Source of the DNA: Vibrio tubiashii | GTDB taxonomy: Bacteria; Pseudomonadota; Gammaproteobacteria; Enterobacterales; Vibrionaceae | Length of the DNA: 64,000 nt | Reading direction: 5' to 3' | Assembly: GCF_028551255.1 (NCBI RefSeq) | Contig: NZ_CP117030.1 | Coordinates: 1,426,001 to 1,490,000 of the forward strand | The notes under the pieces: model-generated | Told to the model about the DNA's origin: nothing | What the model saw: only the letters and a program-made list of their open reading frames with translations | The model's database searches: none | Program-made: the position numbers and the translations under genes | Shown: positions 27,122-36,042 of the stretch, in pieces | How the letters are laid out: every line of letters starts with the position of its first letter | Numbering within the stretch: the first letter of the stretch is position 1

Positions 27122-27553
27122 ATGAACAAAGTCATGATCAGCCTATTGTGCTCAACCCCATTACTGGTGAACGCGCAAGACTACTCGCAACAAATTGAAC
27201 AAAGGCAACACGCTTTTGAACAAGTAGAAACATTAGTTAAGAGTGCGAATCGCACCTTAGATGAGTCACAAACCGATTGGGATAAGCTTCAAGCCACAAG
27301 CTTAGAGTTAAGCAATCACAGCCAAGCCCTATTAACCCTTTTTCCTGCTGGCAGCCAACAAGGCAGTAAGGCTAAAGACAGCGTGTGGAGCAAACCCGAG
27401 AAATTTAATCAACTGTTGCTGCAAATGGATCAAGGTTTTGCAGAGCTTTATCAGGCTAGTCAGCAGCAAAGTCCTTCCCTCGCAGAGTCTGGCTTAGACG
27501 CCGCGCAAAAAACCTGTAAAAGCTGCCACCGAAGCTACCGCTCGCGCTGGTAA
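27122..27553 (+). CDS. Cytochrome c'-like periplasmic haem protein
   Basis: A 143-residue exported protein. A short signal peptide ends near VNA (about 18). A four-helix-like mature part ends in the haem c attachment motif CKSCH near the C-terminus, the place it occupies in cytochromes c'. Cytochromes c' bind NO and CO and protect against nitrosative stress. Divergent from cytochrome b561 across the 50-bp palindrome, so the two probably exchange electrons or share control. Confidence 0.85.
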   Translation: MNKVMISLLCSTPLLVNAQDYSQQIEQRQHAFEQVETLVKSANRTLDESQTDWDKLQATSLELSNHSQALLTLFPAGSQQGSKAKDSVWSKPEKFNQLLLQMDQGFAELYQASQQQSPSLAESGLDAAQKTCKSCHRSYRSRW

Positions 27554-27599
27554 TCCCCCACATACGATAACTTATCCAAATTACATAGAGGAACATGAC

Positions 27600-28262
27600 A
27601 TGAAAGCACTAACTACCGTAGCACTCATCACATCACTTTTTGCTTCAACTTTTACAATCGCGGCAGACTTCGGTGTCTCGCTCGAATGGAACACCGATAA
27701 CGCAGAGGAAGTTCTTAACACCATGCCAGAGCAAAAAGCAGCCTTTGGCAAACTCGTGGAACAAGGTGAAATCAAAGATATGTTCGTGTCTCGTAGCCAG
27801 ATTGATGACCGCTCAGTACAGATGCTGCGCTTTGTTATCGAAGCCGAAAGCCCAGAGCAAGTAGAACAAAAACTGAAGGATTTACCGCTGTATAAAAAAG
27901 AGTTGGTCAAAATAGCAAATATTCAGCCAATGGGCTCAAAATGGTTAGATAACACACCAGTTTACAACAACTATGGAGTAACAATTACATGGAAAAAAGG
28001 GATAGAAGCACTAGAGATGGATCGTGTACTAGGCATCGACTTGCAACGTGTCATCAGTCTAAATCAGGCGGGGCTCGTCACGTCATCTTACCTAGATACA
28101 CAAGAGCTTAACGACGGAATTGTCCGCCCAATTTACTCCGTTGCCTTTCTTGCTAAAGACGCACAACATGCTCAAGAGTTGAGTAAACAGTTTGAAGCCG
28201 TGATGCTTGGCTACGCGACGATTCAAGTTCAACACTTGGGTCACAAAATAAAGATTCAGTAA
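27600..28262 (+). CDS. Exported protein with two ferredoxin-like repeats, unassigned
   Basis: A 220-residue protein with a signal peptide (ALTTVALITSLFASTFTIAA). The mature chain holds two related units. Unit one starts FGVSLEWNTDNAEEVLNTMPEQ and has LRFVIEAESPEQVEQKLKDLPLY; unit two starts YGVTITWKKGIEALEMDRVLG and has YSVAFLAKDAQHAQELSKQFEA. Each has the beta-alpha-beta layout of dimeric alpha-beta barrel (YciI/muconolactone isomerase-like) domains, judged by eye. It follows the cytochrome c' gene by 46 bp with a ribosome binding site GAGGAA. Function unknown. Confidence 0.75.
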   Translation: MKALTTVALITSLFASTFTIAADFGVSLEWNTDNAEEVLNTMPEQKAAFGKLVEQGEIKDMFVSRSQIDDRSVQMLRFVIEAESPEQVEQKLKDLPLYKKELVKIANIQPMGSKWLDNTPVYNNYGVTITWKKGIEALEMDRVLGIDLQRVISLNQAGLVTSSYLDTQELNDGIVRPIYSVAFLAKDAQHAQELSKQFEAVMLGYATIQVQHLGHKIKIQ

Positions 28263-28269
28263 AACCAAA

Positions 28270-28298
28270 ATGGGTCACATTGCAGTGACCCATTTTTC
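28270..28298. terminator. Bidirectional terminator
   Basis: ATGGGTCAC and GTGACCCAT form a 9-bp stem with a 6-nt loop followed by TTTTTC. Convergent genes flank it. Confidence 0.88.
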
Positions 28299-28299
28299 T

Positions 28300-29205
28300 T
28301 TAACTCTCTTTCGTTGAGGTGACAATAACACTAAACAGAATCAGTGCCCCACCAACCACCTGTAACAAGCTCAATGACTCCTGCAACCACACCATAGCGA
28401 ATATCGCACCAAACAAAGGCTCACTGCCCATCAGCAAAGAAACACGTGTCGGTGACGTTCTGCGCACCGCATAGTTTTGAACATAGAAGGCAAACAAAGT
28501 ACAAAACAACACTAGGTAAGCCACTGTAATCCAAAACTCGGTACTGGTTGGGATAACAAATTCAGATGCAGGTAAGTACGCCATAGCAGCGAATATCGCA
28601 ACACCAGCGACCACCAGCGATTGGAGTGACGTAAGCGTGCTGGTGGTAATTTCTTTTCCTTCGGTAAAGCGCTTAGTGAGTGTCACCATTAAAGCTCTAA
28701 GCAATGCTGCTCCAAGGATAAAATAGTCACCGGTATTGAGGGACAATTCGATACCTTGGTTACTGGTTAGCAACAAGACGCCTACCACACTGCACAAGGT
28801 TAAACCCCATAAGGTATTGCTGACTCGTTTCTTATTGATTATCAACTCGGCGAAGGCCGTCAGTATCACCGATAAGCTAATCAAAAACGCCGCATTTGAT
28901 GCTGAGGTTTGAGAAACCCCGAACACTTCGCAGAAAAAAATCGCCGATAGGATAAAGCCGGTCGGTATGGCAATCTTCCAGTCTTTATTGAGCCCGCGGC
29001 GAAAGTCTCGAATCACTACAGGTAGCATACATAGAAAAGTGATCGAGAAACGAATCGAAATGAAAACTAAAACGCTGGTGTAAACAAGAGCACTCTTAGT
29101 CAGTCCATAACTTGTGCCCCAAAAAACTGCGACGAGCAGCAGCAATGATTCGGTTAACGGAAACTTAAAACTTCCTTTTTTTAATTGACCCGTAGCCGTT
29201 GTCAT
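28300..29205 (-). CDS. EamA-family exporter of the ligase/dioxygenase operon
   Basis: A 301-residue DMT-superfamily protein with ten predicted helices (for example LLLLVAVFWGTSYGLTKSAL and the second repeat starting LGAALLRALMVTLTKRF). ATG at 29205 is preceded by GGAGGAATAAG and overlaps the end of the dioxygenase gene, showing translational coupling. Its position as third gene suggests export of the product made by the two enzymes upstream. The substrate is unknown. Confidence 0.88.
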   Translation of the reverse strand: MTTATGQLKKGSFKFPLTESLLLLVAVFWGTSYGLTKSALVYTSVLVFISIRFSITFLCMLPVVIRDFRRGLNKDWKIAIPTGFILSAIFFCEVFGVSQTSASNAAFLISLSVILTAFAELIINKKRVSNTLWGLTLCSVVGVLLLTSNQGIELSLNTGDYFILGAALLRALMVTLTKRFTEGKEITTSTLTSLQSLVVAGVAIFAAMAYLPASEFVIPTSTEFWITVAYLVLFCTLFAFYVQNYAVRRTSPTRVSLLMGSEPLFGAIFAMVWLQESLSLLQVVGGALILFSVIVTSTKES

Positions 29206-29206
29206 C

Positions 29207-29950
29207 TTATTCCTCCATTTTTGTAAAAGCGATAACGAGCACATCCCTGTACGCGCATTTATCTATACTGTTTGGCGTGATGGCGGTCACTTCATGCATG
29301 GTCTTCTCATCATCAGCAAGCACCACATCAAATGTTTTATCCAGCGTCAGGGATTCCAGAGTGTTACCCTTTTCGTCTGTGATCGTGGTTTCACCGCCAG
29401 ACACATTGATCTTATTGATCATCAGTGACGCTATGTAGGTCACGCCATCACGATGTAACCCTTCTGGGGTTGGCTCACCTTGTTCAATTTCATCAGCGAT
29501 GATTCGATAAGGGTGTAAGCGAATATTCCAATCTGTTGCTTGTCCTTCAGCCAAGTCATACACGTCACTTAATAACAGCAATAATCTCTCTAGAATTGGC
29601 GATGTAACAAAGCGATCCGTTAAAGGCTCAAAGTGGCGCTCAATGTCACCATTCAATGAGTTGATATAAGAAGGCTGCACATAAGGCTCATGGGGCAACA
29701 TTGAAATCTGCTTACCACCTTTTGCTTTTAGGAACTGACCATATCGACGGTAACGATACGCCCCGCCATCTGCCATATAGCGATCACGCTCTAGGTGATT
29801 CCAACAGTTTTTAAATCGAATCACCTCGTCTACATTGGTTGTCAGCAGATTGGTCATCTGCTTGCCACTGACAAAAACATAACTATTTTGACTGAGTATC
29901 TGAGCAATAACCGAAGCATGACGCTCGATAGGCTTTTTCACCGTTTCCAT
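29207..29950 (-). CDS. 2-oxoglutarate/Fe(II) dioxygenase (BsmA/IDO-type family)
   Basis: A 247-residue enzyme. The facial triad is recognisable: His-x-Asp in EGLHRDGVTYIASLMI and a distal His in KTMHEVTAITP, with SGGETTI between them. This matches the 2OG-Fe dioxygenase family (PF10014) containing L-isoleucine dioxygenase and BsmA, which hydroxylate free amino acids. ATG at 29950 has GAGG eight bases upstream, better than the GTG at 29959. Middle gene of the ligase-dioxygenase-exporter operon. Confidence 0.87.
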   Translation of the reverse strand: METVKKPIERHASVIAQILSQNSYVFVSGKQMTNLLTTNVDEVIRFKNCWNHLERDRYMADGGAYRYRRYGQFLKAKGGKQISMLPHEPYVQPSYINSLNGDIERHFEPLTDRFVTSPILERLLLLLSDVYDLAEGQATDWNIRLHPYRIIADEIEQGEPTPEGLHRDGVTYIASLMINKINVSGGETTITDEKGNTLESLTLDKTFDVVLADDEKTMHEVTAITPNSIDKCAYRDVLVIAFTKMEE

Positions 29951-29966
29951 ATAGGCCACCTCGCAA

Positions 29967-31178
29967 CTACACCGTTTGTTGTTGTTTTTTTAATGATGAG
30001 GGAGAGAGTGTACGCAAACTTCTTTTATGAGCGGTTTGCACCTCCCATGCATCTCTATCACGTAGATACTTAGGCTCATCTGCAACTATGCTTGTCGCAA
30101 GAACATGTCCTCGTGATAGTGAGAATAAAACACTGCCAGAGACACGCTCGGCAGTGTGAGCGATGAACGCATAGCTTGAGCTCTGCAACATGCTTCCCCA
30201 ACGGCCTTCAACCGCTTCTTGAGTCCACATTTCATTGTGCATTGCTTTCGCTTTGAGAACATCGGTAGGTAAAGTTGCTGTTTCCAACAACTTATATGCT
30301 TTCATAAGGATGTGTGCAGCGGGTGCTTCGCGCACCTCTAAGACTTTTTCATCCTCATCTAGGTGGTCGAAACCTACATATCGACCGATTTCATACGCGC
30401 CAACGTGGTTGTTAATGAAAGCAATTAGTTCTTTAAGGTTTATCGGTAAATCGTTGATGGTTACCGGATACCCCTTACGAAAACCTATTTTGATTTGATG
30501 GTTATCAAGCTGCTTAGCTGGATTCCATTTTGACCAGCTAAACAGAGACTCTGAGACAGTAAAGGATTCTGGGTCATCCAAAACGCCCGACTCAAATTCA
30601 CGGCACCAAAGATTGGCATCACCGCTGACATTGCGGGATTTAAATCCAACTAAACCAGAATGAAATAGCTCTGCCGTTTTCTCTTCACGAGTCAGTGCGG
30701 AGTATTCATAGGGAGAGCCGTAATATCCCTGATAGCCACTCGCTTCAATCGCGCCATTGAGGCGTCTGAGACTATTTTGAGATTGATTAGCAGTGTGGAG
30801 GATAGCTTCACACTTCAGCTTTTGCGCCACTTGCACCGCTTTTTTAACGATGATTGGACGTGATAATGAAGAACTAACAGGGTAATCGCCAAGATAAAGA
30901 GCCTGTGCTTGTATTGCAGAAACCAAACTGTGTTCAACGAACTCCTGTTTAGCGTCTAGGATCATCAGATCCACACCATAGTGATCAGCAATCAGGTTTA
31001 AATTAGACTCATCAATACCTTCGCCAAGATCAACCACCAATGCGGTCACCTTCACTTTTTGTTCTTTAAGTATCTCAAGGAGGTATGTGCTATCCAAACC
31101 GCCACTAAACAGAGTTAAAACATGCTTAACCGTACTAGAGATGGTACGAATATCTTCAATACTTCTTAACTTCTTCAC
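29967..31178 (-). CDS. Argininosuccinate-synthase-like ATP-dependent ligase
   Basis: A 403-residue PP-loop ATP pyrophosphatase. It has the PP-loop FSGGLDSTYLL, the GEGIDESNLNLIADHYGVD segment, NQSQNSLRRLNGA and SGDANLWCREFESGVLDDP, which parallel ArgG regions for ATP, citrulline and aspartate binding. Length equals ArgG (about 400), but sequence divergence and context argue against a housekeeping ArgG. It likely adenylates a ureido or carboxyl group of another substrate and adds an amine. The GTG start has GGAAGGA upstream; a longer frame runs to 31247. Confidence 0.83.
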   Translation of the reverse strand: MKKLRSIEDIRTISSTVKHVLTLFSGGLDSTYLLEILKEQKVKVTALVVDLGEGIDESNLNLIADHYGVDLMILDAKQEFVEHSLVSAIQAQALYLGDYPVSSSLSRPIIVKKAVQVAQKLKCEAILHTANQSQNSLRRLNGAIEASGYQGYYGSPYEYSALTREEKTAELFHSGLVGFKSRNVSGDANLWCREFESGVLDDPESFTVSESLFSWSKWNPAKQLDNHQIKIGFRKGYPVTINDLPINLKELIAFINNHVGAYEIGRYVGFDHLDEDEKVLEVREAPAAHILMKAYKLLETATLPTDVLKAKAMHNEMWTQEAVEGRWGSMLQSSSYAFIAHTAERVSGSVLFSLSRGHVLATSIVADEPKYLRDRDAWEVQTAHKRSLRTLSPSSLKKQQQTV

Positions 31179-31277
31179 GATGTCCTTCCTGCCTTCCCTG
31201 CTGTCAATTGACTTAATTAGTATCCATAAGTAACTTAAACGAAACAATACAGCGAATATGCAAAGGATTTTTGCACC

Positions 31278-32192
31278 ATGGACACAAGTAGGCTTATTCC
31301 ACTGTTATCTGAAATGGCAATCTTCGTTAACGTTGTCGACTCTGGCAGCTTTTCCAATACGGCCAAAAAGCTCGGGGTTTCACCTTCATCAGTTAGCCGT
31401 TCAATCACTCGCTTAGAAAATGCGTTAGAAGAAAAGCTGCTTGAGAGAACTACAAGGCAAATGCGCCTTAGCTCCACTGGTCAGGAAGTCTATAGCCTGT
31501 GCAGCGATATGATTAACTCAGCAAAGATGGCAGTCTCAGCGGCTCAGGCGGACAAAACCGAAGTTTCAGGTGTACTACGCGTCGCAGCACCTAAAGCCCT
31601 CTCTAGACAAGTTCTGATGCCGATGGTGCTAGATTTTATTGATGCCTTCCCTAACGTGGCGCTGCAACTCAAAGTCGCCGATCACTATATCGATCCTATT
31701 GGTGATGAAGTCGATGTCATTATTCATATCACTGACAAACCTACGGAAGGGCTAATCGCCAAAACGTTAACCCAGTGCCGCCTAGTCATGTGCGCCAGTC
31801 CTGATTATCTTGAGCAACATGGCATCCCAATCCATCCAGAAGATATTTCATCCCACAACTGCCTTTGTCTTGGTGAAAACCCTCGCGATCGGGTGTGGGA
31901 CTTTACCAATAATCACAAGAAAGTATCGATTAACGTTAATGGCTCATTTGCCGTCAACCACAGTGAGATCCGTCGCGAGGCAGTATTGCGAGGAGTGGGA
32001 ATTTCAGTATTCCCTGAGTTTGCAATTCAAGACTATGTGGAGTCAGGCGAGGTAATTGAAATTCTGCGCGACTGGCATGTAGGTGGCAATTACCAAGGCA
32101 AGGTCATCGCTCAATATGCTCAGTCTAAATTTATCCCAGGACAGATAAAGACTTTTGTCGACTACATTCAAGACAGGTTTAGTCAGTTATAA
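31278..32192 (+). CDS. LysR-family regulator divergent from the ligase operon
   Basis: A 304-residue LysR protein of the CrgA/DhcR-like subgroup. The N-terminal helix-turn-helix is MAIFVNVVDSGSFSNTAKKLGVSPSSVSRSITRLENALEEKLLERTTRQMRLS, described here in pieces, followed by an effector domain. It is divergent from the ligase gene with a gap of about 100 bp and is the likely controller of that operon. A hairpin terminator follows. Confidence 0.9.
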   Translation: MDTSRLIPLLSEMAIFVNVVDSGSFSNTAKKLGVSPSSVSRSITRLENALEEKLLERTTRQMRLSSTGQEVYSLCSDMINSAKMAVSAAQADKTEVSGVLRVAAPKALSRQVLMPMVLDFIDAFPNVALQLKVADHYIDPIGDEVDVIIHITDKPTEGLIAKTLTQCRLVMCASPDYLEQHGIPIHPEDISSHNCLCLGENPRDRVWDFTNNHKKVSINVNGSFAVNHSEIRREAVLRGVGISVFPEFAIQDYVESGEVIEILRDWHVGGNYQGKVIAQYAQSKFIPGQIKTFVDYIQDRFSQL

Positions 32193-32194
32193 AA

Positions 32195-32216
32195 AAGCGG
32201 AGGTTCCCCTCCGCTT
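32195..32216. terminator. Bidirectional terminator
   Basis: AAGCGGAGG and CCTCCGCTT form a 9-bp stem with a 4-nt loop. The minus strand has the better U-tract, so it mainly ends the MviM-like transcript. Confidence 0.8.
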
Positions 32217-32237
32217 GTTCTATTTGATCAGTGTTTG

Positions 32238-33167
32238 CTATTTCATCTGCGCTTCTAAATAGCTCACCAAGTGTTCTGCCAGTTGATGGCTAGCAATATT
32301 TCGACTTATCGTTTCAGTAGCAAGCTTGCCAACTTTGACTATATCAAGCCAATCTTGAATCATGCAATCAAACCCTTTGCTGGCAAGCATTGGTGTCCAA
32401 TCTTTCAGCACGAGTTTTGATTCTTGGCTTTGTTGCCAAACTCGCCCCTCGACAAAAGAGTCAAACTCTAACGCTTTGTTTGCATAGGTCGCTGACACTC
32501 TTTCTTTGGTAACGCCAAATTGTCTATCCATCGACGCATGCAGCAGCGTTAAATCCGATTGCCATTGAACATCGACCCGAGCAAGCTGACGTTGATCAAA
32601 CTGCGCAGTCACATAGACATCATCCAGTTTTGCTTGCGCGTTTAAGTTAACGCTATCGAGAGGATGGATGAAATCATCAAACACAAAGGTGCGAATATCA
32701 CCCGGTTGATTGTATCTGTGTTTCTCCCACCTTAGGGAAGTAAGATCCCCAACCTCTCCTTGACCAAGTTCCTTGATATGCTGGTTATACAAAGGAATAT
32801 GGCGACGATTAAAACCGACATACAGTGGCTGGTTGTGCTTTTCAGCCAGTTCATACAGAAACTCAACATCCTGTGCACTGTCAGCTAGTGGTTTATCGAC
32901 AAAAGTGGGAATCCCTTGCTTGATAAAATAGGCGGCAATCTCACGATGAGCGGAGGTAGCAGCATGAATCATCACCGCGTCAGGAGCAAAAGCTAAAAGC
33001 TGTTGGTAATCTTGACACTGCTTTTCAACTCGATACTGTTGACCGAGGCCAGCTAAAATTTCAGGATTGCGCGTACAGAAAATTGGCTCAACATCAACGC
33101 GTTGACAAATCACTGGCAAATACGCTTTTTGCGCAATATCACCTAATCCAATAATGGCTACTTTCAT
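32238..33167 (-). CDS. Gfo/Idh/MocA-family oxidoreductase (MviM/YceM-like)
   Basis: A 309-residue NAD(P)-dependent oxidoreductase. The Rossmann start is VAIIGLGDIAQKAYLPV and the signature lysine is in FVDKPLADSAQD. The FNRRHIPLYN segment resembles E. coli YceM (MviM) closely. Substrates of this subgroup are not established; sugars or inositol-like polyols are usual in the wider family. It lies 7 bp after an MFS transporter gene on the same strand, which suggests uptake and oxidation of one compound. Confidence 0.87.
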   Translation of the reverse strand: MKVAIIGLGDIAQKAYLPVICQRVDVEPIFCTRNPEILAGLGQQYRVEKQCQDYQQLLAFAPDAVMIHAATSAHREIAAYFIKQGIPTFVDKPLADSAQDVEFLYELAEKHNQPLYVGFNRRHIPLYNQHIKELGQGEVGDLTSLRWEKHRYNQPGDIRTFVFDDFIHPLDSVNLNAQAKLDDVYVTAQFDQRQLARVDVQWQSDLTLLHASMDRQFGVTKERVSATYANKALEFDSFVEGRVWQQSQESKLVLKDWTPMLASKGFDCMIQDWLDIVKVGKLATETISRNIASHQLAEHLVSYLEAQMK

Positions 33168-33174
33168 CTACTCA

Positions 33175-34353
33175 CTAGCTCCATTTTAAAACTCGAACTT
33201 CATTACCCTCTTCAGGTAATCTCGGAATATTGAGAGACAATAACAAAGAAACCAACGCCATTCCTGCACCAATGTAGAAGACTGCTGCTGGCGAGACCAA
33301 CCAGATAAAGCCGAACGTCACTGGAATAAACACGGCTGCAATATGGTTGATGGTGAAAGAGACACCAGCGGTAGAGGCCATATCAGCAGGGTCGGCGATT
33401 TTTTGGAAATAGGTTTTGATCGCCAGCGCTAAAGCAAAAAACAGGTGATCGATAACATAGAGTGCCGCAGCCCATTCTGCTGTCTCTACCAAAGCGTAAC
33501 CGACAAAGACCCCAATCAAGCCAACGTATTCAAACATTAACGCTTTACGCTCGCCCACTTGGCCAATGAAGCGGCCGATACGTTTGGCGAATAAGAAGTT
33601 AAACACGTAGTTGATGATAAACAGTAGAGTGACATCTGCAGCAGAGTAACCAAAGCGCTCCACCATTAAGAAGCCTGCAAACACGGTAAAGATCTGTCGG
33701 CGTGCGCCACTCATAAAGGTCAGGGCGTAGTAAAGCCAGTAACGTTTTCTCAAGACCAGCTTCTTGTTTTGCTGCACCTTGGTTTCAAACTGAGGAAAGG
33801 CGAACGCCATCCACACCACGAGCAAGAATCCAACACCGCCAAAGGTTAAGTAAACCCATTGGAAATCCATCTTGAAGACTTCTAGACAAATCCAAAGCGA
33901 ACCATAGGTCACCAGCGAGGCGAGTGCACCAACAGAGATAAACTTGCCCAGCATTTCAGGTGCTTCGTCTTTAGAGAGCCATTGTAGTGATAAAGACTGT
34001 TTCAGCGTTTCAAAATAATGAAAACCAGTGGACATAAGAAGAGTCGTAAACAGCAATCCAAAAAGTGAAGGAAAAAAGCCAGTGATTGCGGTTCCTAATG
34101 TCAAAGCAGCGAGGGAAAGTATCATAAAACGCTGCTCTCGAATAAACAGCAACACAAACACTGCGGTAAAAGCAAGAAAGCCCGGTATTTCACGTACGCT
34201 CTGCAACAAACCTATATCTGAGCCATCAAAGTTTGCTCGCTCAATAACGAAGTTGTTAAGCAGCGCCATCCAACTTGAGAAAGCAATAGGGACGACGATT
34301 GAAATAAGCATGAGGAAGTTTTGCGGAGTTTTCCAACTCGCGGAATGATTCAT
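33175..34353 (-). CDS. MFS transporter
   Basis: A 392-residue protein with about twelve transmembrane helices and an amphipathic central loop (FPQFETKVQQNKKLVLRKRYW). It shows no drug-efflux signature that I recognise. Operon partner of the MviM-like oxidoreductase, so probably a sugar or polyol transporter. An AT-rich 213-bp gap lies upstream. Confidence 0.85.
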   Translation of the reverse strand: MNHSASWKTPQNFLMLISIVVPIAFSSWMALLNNFVIERANFDGSDIGLLQSVREIPGFLAFTAVFVLLFIREQRFMILSLAALTLGTAITGFFPSLFGLLFTTLLMSTGFHYFETLKQSLSLQWLSKDEAPEMLGKFISVGALASLVTYGSLWICLEVFKMDFQWVYLTFGGVGFLLVVWMAFAFPQFETKVQQNKKLVLRKRYWLYYALTFMSGARRQIFTVFAGFLMVERFGYSAADVTLLFIINYVFNFLFAKRIGRFIGQVGERKALMFEYVGLIGVFVGYALVETAEWAAALYVIDHLFFALALAIKTYFQKIADPADMASTAGVSFTINHIAAVFIPVTFGFIWLVSPAAVFYIGAGMALVSLLLSLNIPRLPEEGNEVRVLKWS

Positions 34354-34566
34354 GAGTAATTCCTTATGTGAACAAGCTGTTACATTAGATCGCCTTCGCT
34401 ATAGAAACAAACGAATTTACAATTTATACCAATCTAATGCCTTCGATCATTGATACACTGCACCAACAACAATACTGCCGAAAAATATTTTTAAAACAAT
34501 ACTTTAACAATCCAATTTTTCTAGTTATGGTGGAGCAATGTTTAACCAGTCGAAAAGGCAAATAAG

Positions 34567-35058
34567 ATGGAAATAATAATACGTCCGACTCAAGTCAGCG
34601 ATGCCGCCGCATTGTGTGAAGTTTACTCACAACCTAAAGCGCAGCGTGAGACACTCCAACTCCCAAAACCTTCGGTGAGTATGTGGACGACCCGACTGGA
34701 AAACATGCCTGCTGGTATTTATAGCTTTGTGGCAGAAGTTGACGGTAAAGTGGTCGGTAATATTGGCTTTGAACATTCGCAACGTCCACGTACCGCTCAC
34801 TGTGCAAGCTTTGGTATCGGTGTACACGATGATTACCACGGGCTAGGCATAGGCAGTAAGTTGATAGAGACTGTGCTTGATTTAGCCGACAACTGGCTGC
34901 AAGTAAAAAGAGTGCAAATCGAAGTCAACGCCGACAATGACCAAGCGATTGCCTGTTATAAGAAGTTTGGTTTTGAGATAGAAGGTGAGTCCAAGTTTGG
35001 ATCTTACCGAGATGGCGAGTACATCAATACCTACTACATGGCGCGTATTAAATTGTAG
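34567..35058 (+). CDS. yhhY: GNAT acetyltransferase, YhhY-like
   Basis: A 163-residue acetyltransferase. It is colinear with E. coli YhhY along its whole length, with shared segments SQRPRTAHCASFGIGV, the acetyl-CoA loop HDDYHGLGIGSKLIE, CYKKFGFEIEGESK and GEYINTYYMARIK. YhhY acetylates some amino acids. The AAGGCAAATAAG region before ATG serves as ribosome binding site. A hairpin follows. It is monocistronic. Confidence 0.9.
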   Translation: MEIIIRPTQVSDAAALCEVYSQPKAQRETLQLPKPSVSMWTTRLENMPAGIYSFVAEVDGKVVGNIGFEHSQRPRTAHCASFGIGVHDDYHGLGIGSKLIETVLDLADNWLQVKRVQIEVNADNDQAIACYKKFGFEIEGESKFGSYRDGEYINTYYMARIKL

Positions 35059-35065
35059 AGGGAAT

Positions 35066-35089
35066 AAGGCTTACTTAAGGGTAAGCCTT
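35066..35089. terminator. Hairpin between convergent genes
   Basis: AAGGCTTAC pairs with GTAAGCCTT and is followed by T residues. It overlaps the 3' end of the phosphotransferase gene. Confidence 0.7.
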
Positions 35090-36040
35090 TAACATTTCTA
35101 GCGCGCGATCTTTCAAACTCTCAGTGTAGTCATTGATTTTCCAATGTTCTGGACTCCAACCTTTCACAAATCGCTGAAAATCCGCCCAAGCAATCGCAAA
35201 CAGTGGGCGCCAAGCCGCTTCAACCTCTTCGGCAGACAAATGGGGTTGATGTTCCTGCAAGGCCAACCGTAGAGCTACGAAATACTCATCCAGAATCCAA
35301 GTTTCCATTTCAGCACACTGCTGTGGCTCTACCGCACTGCTCATAAACAGCGCGACATCTTTCATCGCGCACCCTTTACCTATGTACTGAAAATCAACCG
35401 CAGCTGCGTTTTTACCATCAGGCGTAAAGCAGAAGTTAGCCAATTTCGCATCACCGTGCACCAGCGTTGTAAAAGGGGCATTTTGAAGCACACTATCTAT
35501 CTGCTCAGCTTTCGCCTTTAACCTCTCATCACTCAATGCTTGTAATTCATCAGCTCGGGTAGCCAAATGCCAATAGGTGCCAAAATCCCACAGCCCTTCG
35601 CAATGATGACCGATATGCTGAGCATGAAAGTCAGCCAGCCAACTAAGGCAGGCACTTAAGTGGTGCTGGCTTGGCGCTGTAACGACTTCGGTAAAACCCA
35701 CTTGCTGAAGATCTTCCATCACCAATAACAGCTCTTGCTCATGCTGCTTAACCATTATCGTTGCTGGGACTTTGGCGTGACATCGCTTCGCCGCAAACTG
35801 ATACCAGTTCAGTTCGACTTGGTACGAGCGAAGTTTACGTTGGTGCGAGACATCAGTGTTCCAGCCTTTTGGATGATGCTTGGGTTTGGGCAACAGAACA
35901 TGTTTAACGATAACGCTCGTATTATCGACATAAAGGCGAACAAGTTCGCCATAGCCGCCCCATAAGGTTTGCAGAACATCTAATGAATGCAGCGTGGAGT
36001 AGCCAAGCTCTGAAACAAGCGGTTGATAATTATACTTCAT
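35075..36040 (-). CDS. APH-like phosphotransferase (small-molecule kinase)
   Basis: A 321-residue protein kinase-like fold enzyme. It has the Brenner motif LVHGDAKLANFCF (catalytic Asp), the following AAVDFQYIGKGCAMKDVALFM (metal-binding Asp) and an N-terminal lobe with VIVKHVL. It resembles the ecdysteroid kinase-like/CHK group more than antibiotic kinases. The substrate is unknown. ATG at 36040 overlaps the stop of the upstream acetyltransferase gene, so the two are coupled. Confidence 0.82.
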   Translation of the reverse strand: MKYNYQPLVSELGYSTLHSLDVLQTLWGGYGELVRLYVDNTSVIVKHVLLPKPKHHPKGWNTDVSHQRKLRSYQVELNWYQFAAKRCHAKVPATIMVKQHEQELLLVMEDLQQVGFTEVVTAPSQHHLSACLSWLADFHAQHIGHHCEGLWDFGTYWHLATRADELQALSDERLKAKAEQIDSVLQNAPFTTLVHGDAKLANFCFTPDGKNAAAVDFQYIGKGCAMKDVALFMSSAVEPQQCAEMETWILDEYFVALRLALQEHQPHLSAEEVEAAWRPLFAIAWADFQRFVKGWSPEHWKINDYTESLKDRALEMLKAYP

Positions 36041-36042
36041 TG

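Noticed and set aside
29967..31178. Housekeeping argG
   Set aside because: No other arginine genes are linked, and context with a dioxygenase, an exporter and LysR points to a specialised paralogue; not excluded without a genome-wide check.
31235..31477. 80-codon minus-strand frame over the LysR start
   Set aside because: It lies antisense to a conserved DNA-binding domain and has no family match.
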